Shown here one piece after another: positions 34,565-43,767 of a DNA stretch of 50,404 nucleotides. Source of the DNA: Cohaesibacter sp. GTDB taxonomy: Bacteria; Pseudomonadota; Alphaproteobacteria; Rhizobiales; Cohaesibacteraceae. Within the stretch, counting starts at the first letter, position 1, and the number at the start of each line of letters is the position of its first letter. Made by a program: the position numbers and the translations under genes. The notes beneath the pieces are model-generated. The model saw only the letters and a program-made list of their open reading frames with translations, did not search any database and was not told the DNA's origin. Where the stretch lies: assembly GCA_025800105.1 (NCBI GenBank), contig JAOXSG010000059.1, forward strand, positions 1 to 50,404, given 5' to 3'.

Positions 34565-35218
34565 ATGAGCATCGCTATCATTGATTATGGGTCGGGCAAT
34601 CTCTGTTCGGCTGCCAAAGCGTTTGAGCGTGCCGCCGATATGGTTGGCCTGAAGGCTCCAGTAAAGGTAACCTCTGATCCCGATGATGTGAAAAAGGCCC
34701 ATCACCTTGTTTTGCCCGGTGTGGGGGCCTTTGCCGATTGCGCTCAAGGCCTTGCCGCTGTTGACGGCATGACTGAGGCCTTGCAAGAAGCCGTATTCCA
34801 GCAGGGAAAGCCCTTTTTCGGCATCTGCGTTGGCATGCAATTGCTTGCCAGTCATGGCCTTGAACATGGCTCAACCGATGGTCTGGACTGGATTTCAGGC
34901 GATGTTGTGGCCATGACACCGCAAGATACAAGCCTGAAAATCCCCCATATGGGCTGGAATACCATTGCCCAAACCCATCATCACCCGGTCTGGGATGGCA
35001 TCCCCACAGGTCCCGATGGGCTCCATGCCTATTTTGTGCATTCCTTCCATTTTCTGCCCAAGGATCCGGCGCATATTCTCGCCACTTGCGATTATGGACA
35101 AACGGTCACCGCCATGGTGGGCCGTGACAATATCATCGGCACCCAGTTCCACCCGGAAAAAAGCCAAAAGCTGGGCTTGGCCCTGATTTCCAACTTTTTG
35201 AAATGGACCCCGTCATGA
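34565..35218 (+). CDS. hisH: Imidazole glycerol phosphate synthase, glutaminase subunit
   Basis: A 217-aa class I glutamine amidotransferase that feeds ammonia to HisF. The nucleophile Cys88 sits in [11 protein letters not shown], and the His-Glu pair of the triad in [18 protein letters not shown] opens the protein, as is usual. GGAGA precedes the ATG. The stop overlaps the hisA start (ATGA). Confidence 0.97.
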   Translation: MSIAIIDYGSGNLCSAAKAFERAADMVGLKAPVKVTSDPDDVKKAHHLVLPGVGAFADCAQGLAAVDGMTEALQEAVFQQGKPFFGICVGMQLLASHGLEHGSTDGLDWISGDVVAMTPQDTSLKIPHMGWNTIAQTHHHPVWDGIPTGPDGLHAYFVHSFHFLPKDPAHILATCDYGQTVTAMVGRDNIIGTQFHPEKSQKLGLALISNFLKWTPS

Positions 35219-35982
35219 TTCTTTTTCCTGCAATCGATCTTAAAGATGGTCACTGTGTGCGTCTGAAACTGGGCGATATGGATCAGGCAACGGTCTTTAA
35301 TACAGATCCGGGCGATCAGGCCAAACAATTTCAGGATCAGGGCTTTGAATGGCTGCATGTGGTCGATCTGAACGGCGCCTTTGCCGGAAAATCAGAAAAT
35401 ACCAAGGCCGTTGAAGCCATTCTCGCTAATACCACAAATCCGGTGCAACTGGGTGGCGGCATTCGCGATCTGGATGGCATTGCCCATTGGCTTGACAAAG
35501 GCATTGCCCGCGTCATTCTGGGCACAATCGCCGTGCGCGATCCTGAGTTGGTCAAAAAAGCCTGCAAAACATTCCCCGGTCGCATTGCCGTTGGCATTGA
35601 TGCCAAAGGCGGCAAAGTCGCGGTTGAAGGCTGGGCCGAAACTTCAGAGCTTTCCGTCATTGATCTGGCCAAACAATTTGAAGATGCGGGGGTTGCTGCC
35701 ATTATCTATACCGATATTGATCGCGATGGCATCCTGACCGGCTTGAACATTGACAGCACATTGGAACTGGCCCGCGCTGTCTCCATCCCCGTCATTGCTT
35801 CTGGTGGATTGGCCTCCATTGACGATGTGAAACGTCTGGCAGAAGAGGATTGTGCCATTCTGGAAGGCGCCATTTCGGGCCGTGCGCTCTATGATGGGCG
35901 TCTGGATCCTGATGAGGCTCTGGCCATTAGCAAACAGGCCCAGACAGCCAAACAAACCGGCAAGGAAAACAGCAATGCTTAA
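35215..35982 (+). CDS. hisA: ProFAR isomerase (HisA)
   Basis: A 255-aa TIM-barrel isomerase that opens the ribose ring of ProFAR in histidine synthesis. The catalytic Asp lies in [14 protein letters not shown] and the second in YTDIDRDG. The ATG at 35215 overlaps the hisH stop by four bases, which fixes the start better than the GTG or ATG codons a little upstream. Its last eight bases overlap hisF. Confidence 0.97.
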   Translation: MILFPAIDLKDGHCVRLKLGDMDQATVFNTDPGDQAKQFQDQGFEWLHVVDLNGAFAGKSENTKAVEAILANTTNPVQLGGGIRDLDGIAHWLDKGIARVILGTIAVRDPELVKKACKTFPGRIAVGIDAKGGKVAVEGWAETSELSVIDLAKQFEDAGVAAIIYTDIDRDGILTGLNIDSTLELARAVSIPVIASGGLASIDDVKRLAEEDCAILEGAISGRALYDGRLDPDEALAISKQAQTAKQTGKENSNA

Positions 35983-36757
35983 AGCCCGTGTGATTCCCTG
36001 TCTGGATGTCAAAGATGGCCGTGTTGTCAAAGGCGTCAATTTTGTTGATCTCAAAGATGCAGGCGATCCGGTAGAATGTGCCAAGGCCTATGACGCTGCC
36101 GGAGCCGATGAGCTGTGTTTTTTGGATATCACAGCAAGCCATGAAAATCGCGACACCATTTTCGATGTCGTGCGCCGCACTGCAGAAGAATGCTTCATGC
36201 CGGTGACCGTCGGTGGCGGGGTCAGAAAGACGGACAATATCCGTGATTTGCTCAAAGCAGGCGCTGACAAGGTCTCAATCAACACAGCCGCCGTGACACG
36301 GCGCGACTTTATTCGCGAAGCAGCAGAAAAGTTTGGCTCTCAATGCATCGTTGCCTCGGTTGATGCAAAACGGGTCTCCAGCGAAGGTGAAGCCCCGAAA
36401 TGGGAGATTTTCACCCATGGCGGTCGCACGCCAACGGGCATTGATGCCATTGAATATGCCCAAGAGGTGGTGGATCTGGGAGCAGGGGAAATCCTGCTGA
36501 CATCCATGGATCGTGATGGCACCAAAATTGGTTTCGATATCGAGCTGACCCGCAAAATTGCTGATATGGTTTCGGTGCCGGTTATTGCTTCTGGCGGTGT
36601 CGGCACACTGGATCATTTGGTGGAAGGCGTACGCGATGGTCATGCAACGGCTGTTCTGGCTGCCTCTATTTTCCACTTTGGGGAATTTTCCATTGGGGAA
36701 GCGAAACAACATATGGTTGATGCTGGCATTCCCATGCGTCTGGATGCAACGCGATAG
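35975..36757 (+). CDS. hisF: Imidazole glycerol phosphate synthase, cyclase subunit
   Basis: A 260-aa TIM-barrel that uses ammonia from HisH to form imidazoleglycerol phosphate and AICAR. The catalytic Asp is in [16 protein letters not shown] (Asp11) and a second in [10 protein letters not shown]. The start at 35975 has AAGGA upstream and overlaps hisA by eight bases; the frame is open further up inside hisA, but that part is not family-like. Confidence 0.97.
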   Translation: MLKARVIPCLDVKDGRVVKGVNFVDLKDAGDPVECAKAYDAAGADELCFLDITASHENRDTIFDVVRRTAEECFMPVTVGGGVRKTDNIRDLLKAGADKVSINTAAVTRRDFIREAAEKFGSQCIVASVDAKRVSSEGEAPKWEIFTHGGRTPTGIDAIEYAQEVVDLGAGEILLTSMDRDGTKIGFDIELTRKIADMVSVPVIASGGVGTLDHLVEGVRDGHATAVLAASIFHFGEFSIGEAKQHMVDAGIPMRLDATR

Positions 36758-36781
36758 AGAAAAAGCGAAAGAATAGTGCGA

Positions 36782-37105
36782 ATGTCGAATTTCACCTTAA
36801 GCGATCTGGAGTCCATTATTGCAGCGCGCGCTGAAAGCCAGGACGAGATGTCCTATACCCGAAAATTAATGGGCAAGGGCATTGGCAAATGCGCGCAAAA
36901 GCTGGGGGAAGAAGCAGTTGAGACGGTGATTGCAGCCATGCAAGACAACAAGGCTGAAATCACCACCGAGACCGCTGATTTGTTATATCATTTGCTCGTT
37001 GTCTTAAAAATGAGCAATGTCCCCTTATCAGATGTTATGGATGAACTGGCGCGCCGGACGGCTCAGACCGGTTTGCAAGAAAAGGCGTCTCGTCCAGCAC
37101 ACTAG
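36782..37105 (+). CDS. hisE: Phosphoribosyl-ATP pyrophosphatase
   Basis: A 107-aa all-helical MazG-like enzyme for the second step of histidine synthesis. [14 protein letters not shown] and [12 protein letters not shown] carry the conserved acidic residues. The start is the ATG at 36782; a GTG six bases earlier is the alternative. It closes the his cluster. The other his genes (hisG, D, C, I) are not in the window. Confidence 0.95.
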   Translation: MSNFTLSDLESIIAARAESQDEMSYTRKLMGKGIGKCAQKLGEEAVETVIAAMQDNKAEITTETADLLYHLLVVLKMSNVPLSDVMDELARRTAQTGLQEKASRPAH

Positions 37106-37114
37106 ACCATATTT

Positions 37115-37152
37115 GGCCTGTTGGTTTGAGATCAATCAAACCAAACAGCGCC
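37115..37152 (+). other. Hairpin between hisE and coaA
   Basis: GGC-CTGTTGGTTTGA (37115-37129) pairs with TCAAACCAAACAG-C-GCC (37136-37152) with two single-base bulges. No T-run follows, so it may be a weak terminator or an mRNA-stabilising structure. Confidence 0.45.
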
Positions 37153-37190
37153 AGATGCCTTAAGCTGTGATGGACAGCATGGGGGAAGGA

Positions 37191-38144
37191 ATGGAACAGC
37201 AGGCAATCAGGCAATTGTCTCCATACCGTGCCTTTACAAAGGAAGAATGGGCCATATTGCGTGCCGATACGCCCATGACGCTGGAAAAGGACGATCTGGA
37301 ACGGCTGCAAAGCTTGAATGATCCCCTCTCCCTGACAGAGGTGGAAGAAATTTATCTGCCCCTTTCGCGCTTATTGAGCTTCTATGTCGAATTTTCCAAA
37401 GGTCTGAACCGCGCAACCCAGCGCTTTTTGGGCACCAACGAGCCCAAAACACCCTTCATCATTGGTGTGGCAGGCTCGGTCTCTGTTGGAAAATCCACCA
37501 CAGCGCGCTTGTTGCAAGCTCTGTTGTCCCGCTGGCCTGCCAGCCCCAAAGTGGATCTGGTCACGACCGATGGCTTTCTCTACCCCAATGCAGTGTTGGA
37601 AGCAGAAGGTCTGATGCGCCGCAAGGGCTTTCCCGAAAGCTATGACCGGGCGACTTTGCTGCAATTTCTCACCGATATAAAGGCAGGCAAGCGCAATGTC
37701 CGCGCTCCCATTTACAGCCATTTCTATTATGATGTGCTGCCCGATGAAGGGGTGACCATTGATCAGCCCGATATTCTCATTCTGGAAGGCTTGAACGTCC
37801 TACAAACGGGCATCTTGCCCAAAGATGGCAAGGAAATTCCCTTTGTCTCGGATTTCTTCGATTTTTCCGTCTATATCGATGCCGATGAGGATATCTTGCA
37901 TCGCTGGTATATGGAACGCTTCATGCGCCTGCGCGAAACCGCCTTTCGCGACCCCGGTTCCTATTTTCATCGCTATTCGATGATTGAAGAAGATGAAGCC
38001 AAAACCATTGCCAATGATCTTTGGACATCCATCAATCTGGTCAATTTGCGCGAAAATATCTTCCCCACCCGCCCCAGAGCCGATCTGGTCCTGCGCAAAA
38101 ACGCAAGCCATGAAATCAAAACGGTGATGCTGCGCAAATTGTAA
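37191..38144 (+). CDS. coaA: Pantothenate kinase (type I)
   Basis: A 317-aa P-loop kinase for the first, rate-setting step of coenzyme A synthesis. The P-loop [18 protein letters not shown] lies near residue 90, followed by [10 protein letters not shown] and the substrate-binding [26 protein letters not shown]. The start at 37191 gives the E. coli length (316) and has GGGGG upstream; ATG codons at 37170 and 37179 are alternatives. It follows the his cluster, as in relatives. Confidence 0.96.
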   Translation: MEQQAIRQLSPYRAFTKEEWAILRADTPMTLEKDDLERLQSLNDPLSLTEVEEIYLPLSRLLSFYVEFSKGLNRATQRFLGTNEPKTPFIIGVAGSVSVGKSTTARLLQALLSRWPASPKVDLVTTDGFLYPNAVLEAEGLMRRKGFPESYDRATLLQFLTDIKAGKRNVRAPIYSHFYYDVLPDEGVTIDQPDILILEGLNVLQTGILPKDGKEIPFVSDFFDFSVYIDADEDILHRWYMERFMRLRETAFRDPGSYFHRYSMIEEDEAKTIANDLWTSINLVNLRENIFPTRPRADLVLRKNASHEIKTVMLRKL

Positions 38145-38165
38145 CAGTCTTGAAATGATGCATAA

Positions 38166-38189
38166 AAAAGGCGGCTTATGCCGCCTTTT
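38166..38189. terminator. Bidirectional terminator, coaA / adenosine kinase
   Basis: AAAAGGCGGC (38166-38175) and GCCGCCTTTT (38180-38189) form a perfect 10-bp stem with a TTAT loop between convergent genes. Confidence 0.92.
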
Positions 38190-38208
38190 GAGTAAGAGTG
38201 TTTTGCTT

Positions 38209-39207
38209 TTAAAGCAATCCGGCCTGTTCAGCCCCCTGTTTTAAATTGCTGGCAGGGCGAGGGCCGATATGCTGAATCACTTCAGCGGCACTATAGCCAC
38301 CAAGCAAGGCACATTTTTCCAGATCCATTTCATTGGCCAAACCAAACAAAAAGCCGGACGCATACAAATCGCCCGCCCCGGTCGTATCAACAAGCTCATG
38401 AATGTTATGGGCTTTGACATGATGAGTTTCATCTTTGGTAATGGCAATGGAGCCTTCCTCGCCCAATGTAATGGCCGCGAGCTTGGCATCTTGGCGGATG
38501 GCATTAATCGCGCTCACACGGTCAGAGGTCTGATAGAGGCTTTTGATCTCTGGTTCATTGGCAAAGACAATATCCACCTGCCCGGTCTGGATCAGTTCCA
38601 GAAATTCACTGCGAAACCGGTCAACACAAAAACTGTCTGAGAGGGAAATGGAAACTTTGCGCCCGGCTTCATGGGCAATGCGGGCGGCCTTGCGAAAGGC
38701 ATGTTTGGCATTGTCCTTATCCCACAAATAGCCTTCCATATAGGTAATGCCGGAATTGGCCACCACGTCTTCATCGATATCTTGCTCGGATAATTCCACA
38801 CAGGCTCCAAGATAGGTATTCATGGTGCGCTCCCCATCCGGGGTGATCAGGATCATTGAGCGCGCAGTTGGTGCGCCATTGATCAAGGGCTTGCTTTCAA
38901 AATGTGCCCCCAAAGAGCGCATATCATGGGTAAAAATCTGCCCCAATTGATCATCGGCGACTTTACCAAAATAGGCAGGATGCCCCCCAAGGGATGCAAT
39001 GCCAAAAATTGTATTGCCAGCACTGCCACCAGAGGCCTCAATAGCCGGACCCATTTTGGAATAAAGATAATTGGCCCGTTCCGTATCAATCAGATTCATC
39101 GAGCCTTTATGTAGGCCTTCTGATACCAGAAAATCATCTTCGGTTTTTGACAAAACATCGACAATCGCATTGCCGATCCCAAGAATATCAAAGCGGGGAG
39201 CGCTCAT
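38209..39207 (-). CDS. Adenosine kinase (PfkB family)
   Basis: A 332-aa ribokinase-fold sugar kinase. The PfkB signature DTTGAGDLYASGFLFG holds the catalytic Asp and the anion hole, and GGSAGNTIFGIASLGG is the substrate-side motif. The pattern at the N-terminus (FDILGIGNAIVDVL) is that of the adenosine-kinase-like group, which phosphorylates adenosine to AMP, but other nucleosides or sugars cannot be excluded. GGAG precedes the ATG and lies within a small upstream reading frame. Confidence 0.88.
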   Translation of the reverse strand: MSAPRFDILGIGNAIVDVLSKTEDDFLVSEGLHKGSMNLIDTERANYLYSKMGPAIEASGGSAGNTIFGIASLGGHPAYFGKVADDQLGQIFTHDMRSLGAHFESKPLINGAPTARSMILITPDGERTMNTYLGACVELSEQDIDEDVVANSGITYMEGYLWDKDNAKHAFRKAARIAHEAGRKVSISLSDSFCVDRFRSEFLELIQTGQVDIVFANEPEIKSLYQTSDRVSAINAIRQDAKLAAITLGEEGSIAITKDETHHVKAHNIHELVDTTGAGDLYASGFLFGLANEMDLEKCALLGGYSAAEVIQHIGPRPASNLKQGAEQAGLL

Positions 39208-39402
39208 TCATTTCTCCAAAGCAAAAGCAAAGGGCGCAGCTGTGAAAGTCAGCGGATCCCAATCTGCAAGTTGCCGCGCAGTATAGGCAGCAAAGCAATC
39301 TGCGCAATGTCTTTTCTCAGCTTTTGCCTTGCACAACACAACAAGCCTTATTATCTGAAAAGAAAATCTGTATTCGTTTGAAAAAACCATCAAAAAAGAG
39401 GC
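39208..39402 (-). CDS. Possible small protein upstream of the adenosine kinase gene
   Basis: A 64-residue reading frame whose stop codon abuts the kinase start (TGAATG), so the two could be translationally coupled. It has a hydrophobic middle and a CADCF pair of cysteines, then a tail rich in Ala, Thr and Phe. I do not recognise it. It begins just outside the divergent EI24-like gene start. It may be chance, a leader peptide, or the remnant of a longer gene. Confidence 0.25.
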   Translation of the reverse strand, partial: ASFLMVFSNEYRFSFQIIRLVVLCKAKAEKRHCADCFAAYTARQLADWDPLTFTAAPFAFALEK

Positions 39403-39410
39403 CATAGCCC

Positions 39411-40097
39411 ATGATTGCGTCTGCCTATCTGGCATTCAGTCAAACCTTTAGCCAGCCTTTCCGATCCGTGCTTTGGAAAAGTCTTGGCATCACATTGCTG
39501 CTTTTGGCGCTGATTTGGGCGGGCAGTCAGGCAGGGCTTGCCCATTTGCTCTCCATGGAAAATGTCTTGCCGGGCTGGGCAGAGACCGTTGCCTCCATTC
39601 TGGCAGGCTTTGGTGTGATCTTTGGCCTCTGGTTCTTGATTGTGCCGGTCTCTGCTGTGGTGGCTTCGCTGTTTTTGGATGATATTTCGCGCGTGGTTGA
39701 AGCCACCCATTATCCAAGGGATGTGCCGGGCCGCGATCTGCCCTTTGGTGAATCCATGATTCAGACCCTTCGCTTTTTAGGGGTGGTGATTGGCGTTAAC
39801 ATTTTGGTTCTTTTATTGGTGCCGATCCTTGGCCTTGGTTTCATTATCTTCTTTCCGGCCAACGGCTATCTTTTGGGCCGGGAATATTTTGAACAGGCAG
39901 CTTTGCGTTTTCGAAAGCCACAAGAGGTCAAAGAGCTGCGCAAACGCCATGGGGCAAAGATTTTCCTTTGTGGGTTGCTGATTGCAGGTTTCATCGCAGT
40001 GCCGATTTTAAACCTGCTCACCCCGCTCTTTGCCACCGCTTTTATGGTGCATGTTCATAAGAAATTGTCTGGATCACAACCAACCAATATCGATTAG
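39411..40097 (+). CDS. EI24/CysZ-like membrane protein
   Basis: A 228-aa inner-membrane protein of the EI24 (DUF540) family, which includes the E. coli sulfate permease CysZ. About four to six hydrophobic segments are seen, with the family stretch LGFIIFFPANGYLLGREYFEQAALR near residue 145 and a terminal amphipathic segment. No cysteine-synthesis genes are nearby, so sulfate transport is not supported. GAGG precedes the ATG. A hairpin terminator follows. Confidence 0.82.
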   Translation: MIASAYLAFSQTFSQPFRSVLWKSLGITLLLLALIWAGSQAGLAHLLSMENVLPGWAETVASILAGFGVIFGLWFLIVPVSAVVASLFLDDISRVVEATHYPRDVPGRDLPFGESMIQTLRFLGVVIGVNILVLLLVPILGLGFIIFFPANGYLLGREYFEQAALRFRKPQEVKELRKRHGAKIFLCGLLIAGFIAVPILNLLTPLFATAFMVHVHKKLSGSQPTNID

Positions 40098-40129
40098 GGC
40101 GTTTTCCAAAAGCGCGGAAAGATTATGTC

Positions 40130-40174
40130 AAATCCTCGCAAGAAAATGCAAAATTTTCTGCGGGGATTTTATTT
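40130..40174 (+). terminator. Terminator of the EI24/CysZ-like gene
   Basis: The arms 40130-40147 and 40153-40169 pair with one bulge and one G-T pair around a short loop, followed by a T-rich tail (TTATTT). It starts 33 bases after the stop codon. Confidence 0.82.
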
Positions 40175-40293
40175 TATATAGAAAAATCAATATCTTACAT
40201 GATTGCAATATAATCAATAAGGCAGACTTTTTTTGTCAAAGCAGTCTGAAAAATCGTCAATAAATTGTGAAATGCCAGAGACTTAGAAAAAAC

Positions 40294-40309
40294 TACCCCA
40301 TATGGGGTA
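40294..40309. promoter_or_regulatory. Perfect 16-bp palindrome upstream of the LysE-type exporter
   Basis: TACCCCATATGGGGTA is a perfect palindrome with G/C blocks resembling operators of CsoR/RcnR-type metal or sulfide sensors. It lies about 225 bp before the exporter start. No such regulator gene is in the window. Confidence 0.4.
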
Positions 40310-40532
40310 TTATCAGAATTTCCCCCGCTCTCTACCCTTGCCTCTTGTCGAAATAAGCAGCCTGTGAGGGAGAGAATAGTCGCTAGACTATCAATATTTT
40401 TGAGCACTATAGCGATAACCTTGATCTGGTGTTTCTCCATTTCCATCCAGAGGCAAGGATCTTCCTCACAGTTTTTCTAACCCATTAACTCCATTGCACT
40501 GGCTGTTTCGCCGGTGGGCGGTGATATGCGCC

Positions 40533-41180
40533 ATGATTTCTTATAACCTATTAATTGCCTATTGTTTTTCAGTTTTGGCATTGGCTTGCATTCCCGGTCT
40601 TGCGGTGTCTGCCCTGACCCTTAAATCCTTGCAAAAAGGTCCAATGGCCGGGTTTGAAATGGCCATGGGCATTGGCTTTGCCAGATTAAGCAAATTGCTT
40701 CTGGTTCTGGTTTTGCTGCCTATGTTGCATATGCTGGATGCAAGCATCATCAATGGCCTTTGCTATATGGGTGCCATTTATCTGACATGGAATGCTATTG
40801 CGGTGCTAAAGGCCCCATCTCCCTTTCAGCAGCTGCCCCAAATAAAAGAGCAGAGTGAAACCAAAAAAGCCCGCATCAATGGCTTTATGGCCGGCTTTTT
40901 CATTTCATGGGCCAATCCCAAAACCGTTATTTTCATTGCCGCCATTCTGCCTCGTTTTGTCGATCAGGGGGAGTATATGGAATTGCAAATGATCCTGTTG
41001 GGCCTTGTCTGGTTGACCATAGCCGCTCTGGTTGAATGCCTTTATATTTTAGGGGCTCATAAGCTTCAGCGTAAAATGCAGAAATTCGACCATCTGGTCG
41101 GTCCCTTGATTGCATCCATCATGCTGGTCGTGGCTTTTTTGCTGATCACCAGCCCAACCCCTGCTTTCGGCAATCGCTAA
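40533..41180 (+). CDS. LysE-family exporter
   Basis: A 215-aa integral membrane protein of the LysE/RhtB superfamily, which exports amino acids or other small solutes. About six membrane segments are seen. The N-terminus (CIPGLAVSALTLKSLQKGPMAGFEMAMGIGFARL) is a variant of the family's PGP...G..G signature, and GFFISWANPKTVIFIAAILP is the second hallmark. The start is set at the ATG at 40533; a TTG 39 bases upstream is possible. The substrate is unknown. It is convergent with nth, 10 bp apart. Confidence 0.85.
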   Translation: MISYNLLIAYCFSVLALACIPGLAVSALTLKSLQKGPMAGFEMAMGIGFARLSKLLLVLVLLPMLHMLDASIINGLCYMGAIYLTWNAIAVLKAPSPFQQLPQIKEQSETKKARINGFMAGFFISWANPKTVIFIAAILPRFVDQGEYMELQMILLGLVWLTIAALVECLYILGAHKLQRKMQKFDHLVGPLIASIMLVVAFLLITSPTPAFGNR

Positions 41181-41190
41181 AATCTGTCAG

Positions 41191-41967
41191 TCATTCTGTA
41201 TATTCGCCAGTATTGTCCGGGCGCCCTTGCTGATTTTCATAGGAATCCAGCTCCACAATCGGCGCAGGCACGCTATAGGTTTTTTCTTTGAATTTGCAAA
41301 GATCTGCCACAATGCATTTGCGGCAATCGGGCTTGCGGGCTTTGCAAATATAACGGCCATGCAAAATCAGCCAATGATGGGAATGGCGTTTATGCTCTTT
41401 GGGAATGACCTTTTCCAGAGCCAGCTCAACCTCATCGACATTTTTACCCGGAGCAAGTCCCAAGCGATTGGACAGACGAAAAATATGGGTATCAACAGCA
41501 ATGGTCGATTGGCCAAAAAAGATATTCAAAACCACATTGGCTGTCTTGCGCCCCACACCGGGCAAGCTCACCAAAGCCTCCCGATCCGCCGGCACTGTTG
41601 ATCCAAATTCGTCAATCAGCTTTTGGCTGAGCAAAATCACATTCTTGGCTTTGTTGCGATAGAGCCCGATGGTCTTGATATAATCACGTACCACATCTTC
41701 GCCCAAAGCCACCATTTTTTCCGGGCTGTCCGCAATGGCAAAAAGCGGCCCGGTGGCTTTATTCACCCCCACATCGGTGGCTTGAGCTGACAACACCACC
41801 GCCACCAGCAAAGTATAGGCATTGCTATAATCCAATTCGCCCCTTGGCTCCGGGCGTTGCTGATGGAACCGATCAAAAAGCACCTGAATATCAGCCTTTT
41901 TCATCCGCGACCAACGACGGCGAGGAGGTTTTTTGGGGGAAGCAGAAGAAGGATCGGCTTTGCTCAT
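41191..41967 (-). CDS. nth: Endonuclease III
   Basis: A 258-aa DNA glycosylase/AP lyase that removes oxidised pyrimidines. The helix-hairpin-helix LPGVGRKTANVVL with the catalytic Lys, the Asp of VDTHIFR, and the [4Fe-4S] loop C-X6-C-X2-C-X5-C near the C-terminus are all present. A basic 20-residue N-terminal extension (SPKKPPRRRW) precedes the core. The start is the ATG at 41967. It is divergent from the DUF2244 gene, 155 bp apart. Confidence 0.96.
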   Translation of the reverse strand: MSKADPSSASPKKPPRRRWSRMKKADIQVLFDRFHQQRPEPRGELDYSNAYTLLVAVVLSAQATDVGVNKATGPLFAIADSPEKMVALGEDVVRDYIKTIGLYRNKAKNVILLSQKLIDEFGSTVPADREALVSLPGVGRKTANVVLNIFFGQSTIAVDTHIFRLSNRLGLAPGKNVDEVELALEKVIPKEHKRHSHHWLILHGRYICKARKPDCRKCIVADLCKFKEKTYSVPAPIVELDSYENQQGRPDNTGEYTE

Positions 41968-42122
41968 CACAGGGTCCAGATTTCAAAGGGGTCCAGATTT
42001 CAGGCGGCTACAAAAGGGTCTCTTTCCTTATCTTGCCTCTGAATAGAATGTGCAAGACTTTTCCAACAAAGGAGAGAGGAAATAGCTATGGGAAAATACG
42101 TAAAAATCTCTTACAATGCCCC

Positions 42123-42653
42123 ATGGATCAAAAAAAGCCTGACAGGATGCGAGCAGAGAAAGACAGCGAAGCACAGACAGACGCTGTCTATTTTCATGCA
42201 ACACTTCATGCCCATCGCTCACTGGGTGCAAAGGGGTTTTTGATTTTGATGATCTTTCTCTCGCTGGTTCTGGTCGTGGTCTCGATCTATTTCTGGATCT
42301 TGGGGGCCTGGCCAATCATTGGCTTTGCTGGTTTGGATCTGCTGGCAATCTGGTGGGCCTTTCGCATCAATTACCGTGATGGCCGGGTGCAGGAAAAAAT
42401 ACTTCTCACGCAAAAGACCCTGACTCTGACCAAAATACCGCCCAAGGGCGAAAGTCAAACATTTGCCTTCAATCCCTATTGGGCGCGTCTGATCACAGAA
42501 GAGCGCGAAGAAGAAGGTATGACCCGATTATGCCTGACATCCCATGGAAAAAGTCTGGAAATCGGCCCTTTCCTCAATCCACCGGATCGAAAAAGCCTTG
42601 CCGAGGCGCTGCAGGCGGCTCTCTTTTCGCTCAAACAGCCCTCTATATCCTGA
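42123..42653 (+). CDS. DUF2244 membrane protein
   Basis: A 176-aa integral membrane protein. After a polar N-terminus it has YFHATLHAHRSLGAKGF, then two membrane segments (about residues 38-82) and a C-terminal soluble domain with FNPYWARL and GPFLNPPDRKSLAEAL, all typical of DUF2244. Function is unknown; the gene commonly sits beside nth in this order. No good ribosome-binding site precedes this ATG, and the open frame extends upstream, so the start is uncertain. Confidence 0.85.
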   Translation: MDQKKPDRMRAEKDSEAQTDAVYFHATLHAHRSLGAKGFLILMIFLSLVLVVVSIYFWILGAWPIIGFAGLDLLAIWWAFRINYRDGRVQEKILLTQKTLTLTKIPPKGESQTFAFNPYWARLITEEREEEGMTRLCLTSHGKSLEIGPFLNPPDRKSLAEALQAALFSLKQPSIS

Positions 42654-42741
42654 TTGGGAAGAGCTGAACAAGTTTCGGGTGGCAAACAAAGCCGGATCTT
42701 CTTACCCTTAACAGATAAAAGAAAAGGTCTGGAGAAAGACG

Positions 42742-43653
42742 ATGAATCCGGCATTGGCAAAAGACTATCATAGCGACAAACAAAGCGGGCAAAGTCAGAT
42801 GCTGTCAGCAGATTATGACCTGATCCGCCGATCCATTGAATATCTGACGCTGAATTGGCGCACCCAGCCCACGCTGGATGATTTGGCCGATCATATCGGT
42901 TTGAGTCAAAGCCATATGCAGCGCCTTTTTACACGCTGGACCGGTGGCCTCTCGCCCAAAGGATTCATTCAGGCGGTAACGCTGGATCATGCCAAACATT
43001 TGCTCGATCAATCAGCCTCTATTATGGAAACCGCGTTTGAGGTTGGACTATCTGGCCCATCGCGCCTGCATGATTTGTTTATCAGCCATGAAGCCATGAC
43101 ACCGGGCACTTACAAAGCCAAAGGCAAAGGCTTGACCATTCGCTATGCTTTCCATCCTTGCCCATTTGGCATGGCTCTGGTCATGATATCCGAACAGGGC
43201 GGCCTGATCGGCATGGCCTTTTGCGATTCCGTACAAGAAGAAGAGACCTTTGCAGATATGAGCAGCCGTTGGCCCAATGCAGCCTATCAGCAAGATCCAG
43301 TAGCAACCCTTCCTGTCGTCAAGCGCAGCTTTGAACAGCAAAATTGGCAATCAGATCAGCCTTTGCGGATCACCTTGATCGGCACCGATTTTGAAATTCG
43401 GGTTTGGGAAAGCCTGCTGAAAATTCCCATGGGCCATGCCACCAGCTATTCCGCCATTGCCAATCATCTGGGCAAACCAAATGCATCGCGCGCCGTTGGT
43501 GCCGCTGTAGGCCGCAACCCCATCTCTTTTGTTGTGCCATGCCACCGTGTGATGGCCAAAAGCGGCAAATTATGCGGCTATCATTGGGGCCTGACAAGAA
43601 AACAGGCCATGCTGGGCTGGGAAAAAGGCCATATGCCCATCGATGTCTCTTAA
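42742..43653 (+). CDS. Ada-type methylated-DNA--protein-cysteine methyltransferase with AraC domain
   Basis: A 303-aa two-domain protein. An AraC-type helix-turn-helix (about residues 30-125) precedes an O6-methylguanine-DNA methyltransferase domain with the acceptor Cys267 in VVPCHRV. The N-terminal zinc domain of E. coli Ada, which repairs phosphotriesters and switches on the regulator, is absent. It can therefore repair O6-methylguanine and perhaps regulate genes, but not by the classical Ada switch. GGAGA precedes the ATG. It follows DUF2244 by about 90 bp. Confidence 0.92.
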   Translation: MNPALAKDYHSDKQSGQSQMLSADYDLIRRSIEYLTLNWRTQPTLDDLADHIGLSQSHMQRLFTRWTGGLSPKGFIQAVTLDHAKHLLDQSASIMETAFEVGLSGPSRLHDLFISHEAMTPGTYKAKGKGLTIRYAFHPCPFGMALVMISEQGGLIGMAFCDSVQEEETFADMSSRWPNAAYQQDPVATLPVVKRSFEQQNWQSDQPLRITLIGTDFEIRVWESLLKIPMGHATSYSAIANHLGKPNASRAVGAAVGRNPISFVVPCHRVMAKSGKLCGYHWGLTRKQAMLGWEKGHMPIDVS

Positions 43654-43715
43654 TGATCGCCTGAGAATAGGAAAACATTTCTCTGTCGTGGATGGTCAAG
43701 TGGCAAGGCAAAGAA

Positions 43716-43746
43716 AAAGCCCCACATCAGAAATGCGAGGCTTTTA
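43716..43746 (-). terminator. Probable terminator of gpmA
   Basis: AAAGCC and GGCTTT arms, with CACAT/ATG pairing inside, form an imperfect hairpin between the convergent ada-like gene and gpmA. The leftward tail is TTTTTC. Confidence 0.55.
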
Positions 43747-43767
43747 TACATGCGCAATGGATGATCT

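Larger units (their letters stand above)
40098..40532. other. 435-bp intergenic region before the LysE-type gene
   Basis: It holds the terminator of the EI24-like gene (40130-40174) and a 16-bp palindrome (40294-40309). An open reading frame on the opposite strand (40195-40446) has no recognisable features. No promoter boxes are clear. Confidence 0.5.

Noticed and set aside
40195-40446. 83-residue leftward reading frame in the gap before the LysE-type gene
   Set aside because: No ribosome-binding site or recognisable motif; it spans the 16-bp palindrome and AT-rich DNA.
42742-43653. Full three-domain Ada adaptive-response regulator
   Set aside because: The N-terminal zinc domain with its four Cys is absent, so the classical phosphotriester switch cannot operate.
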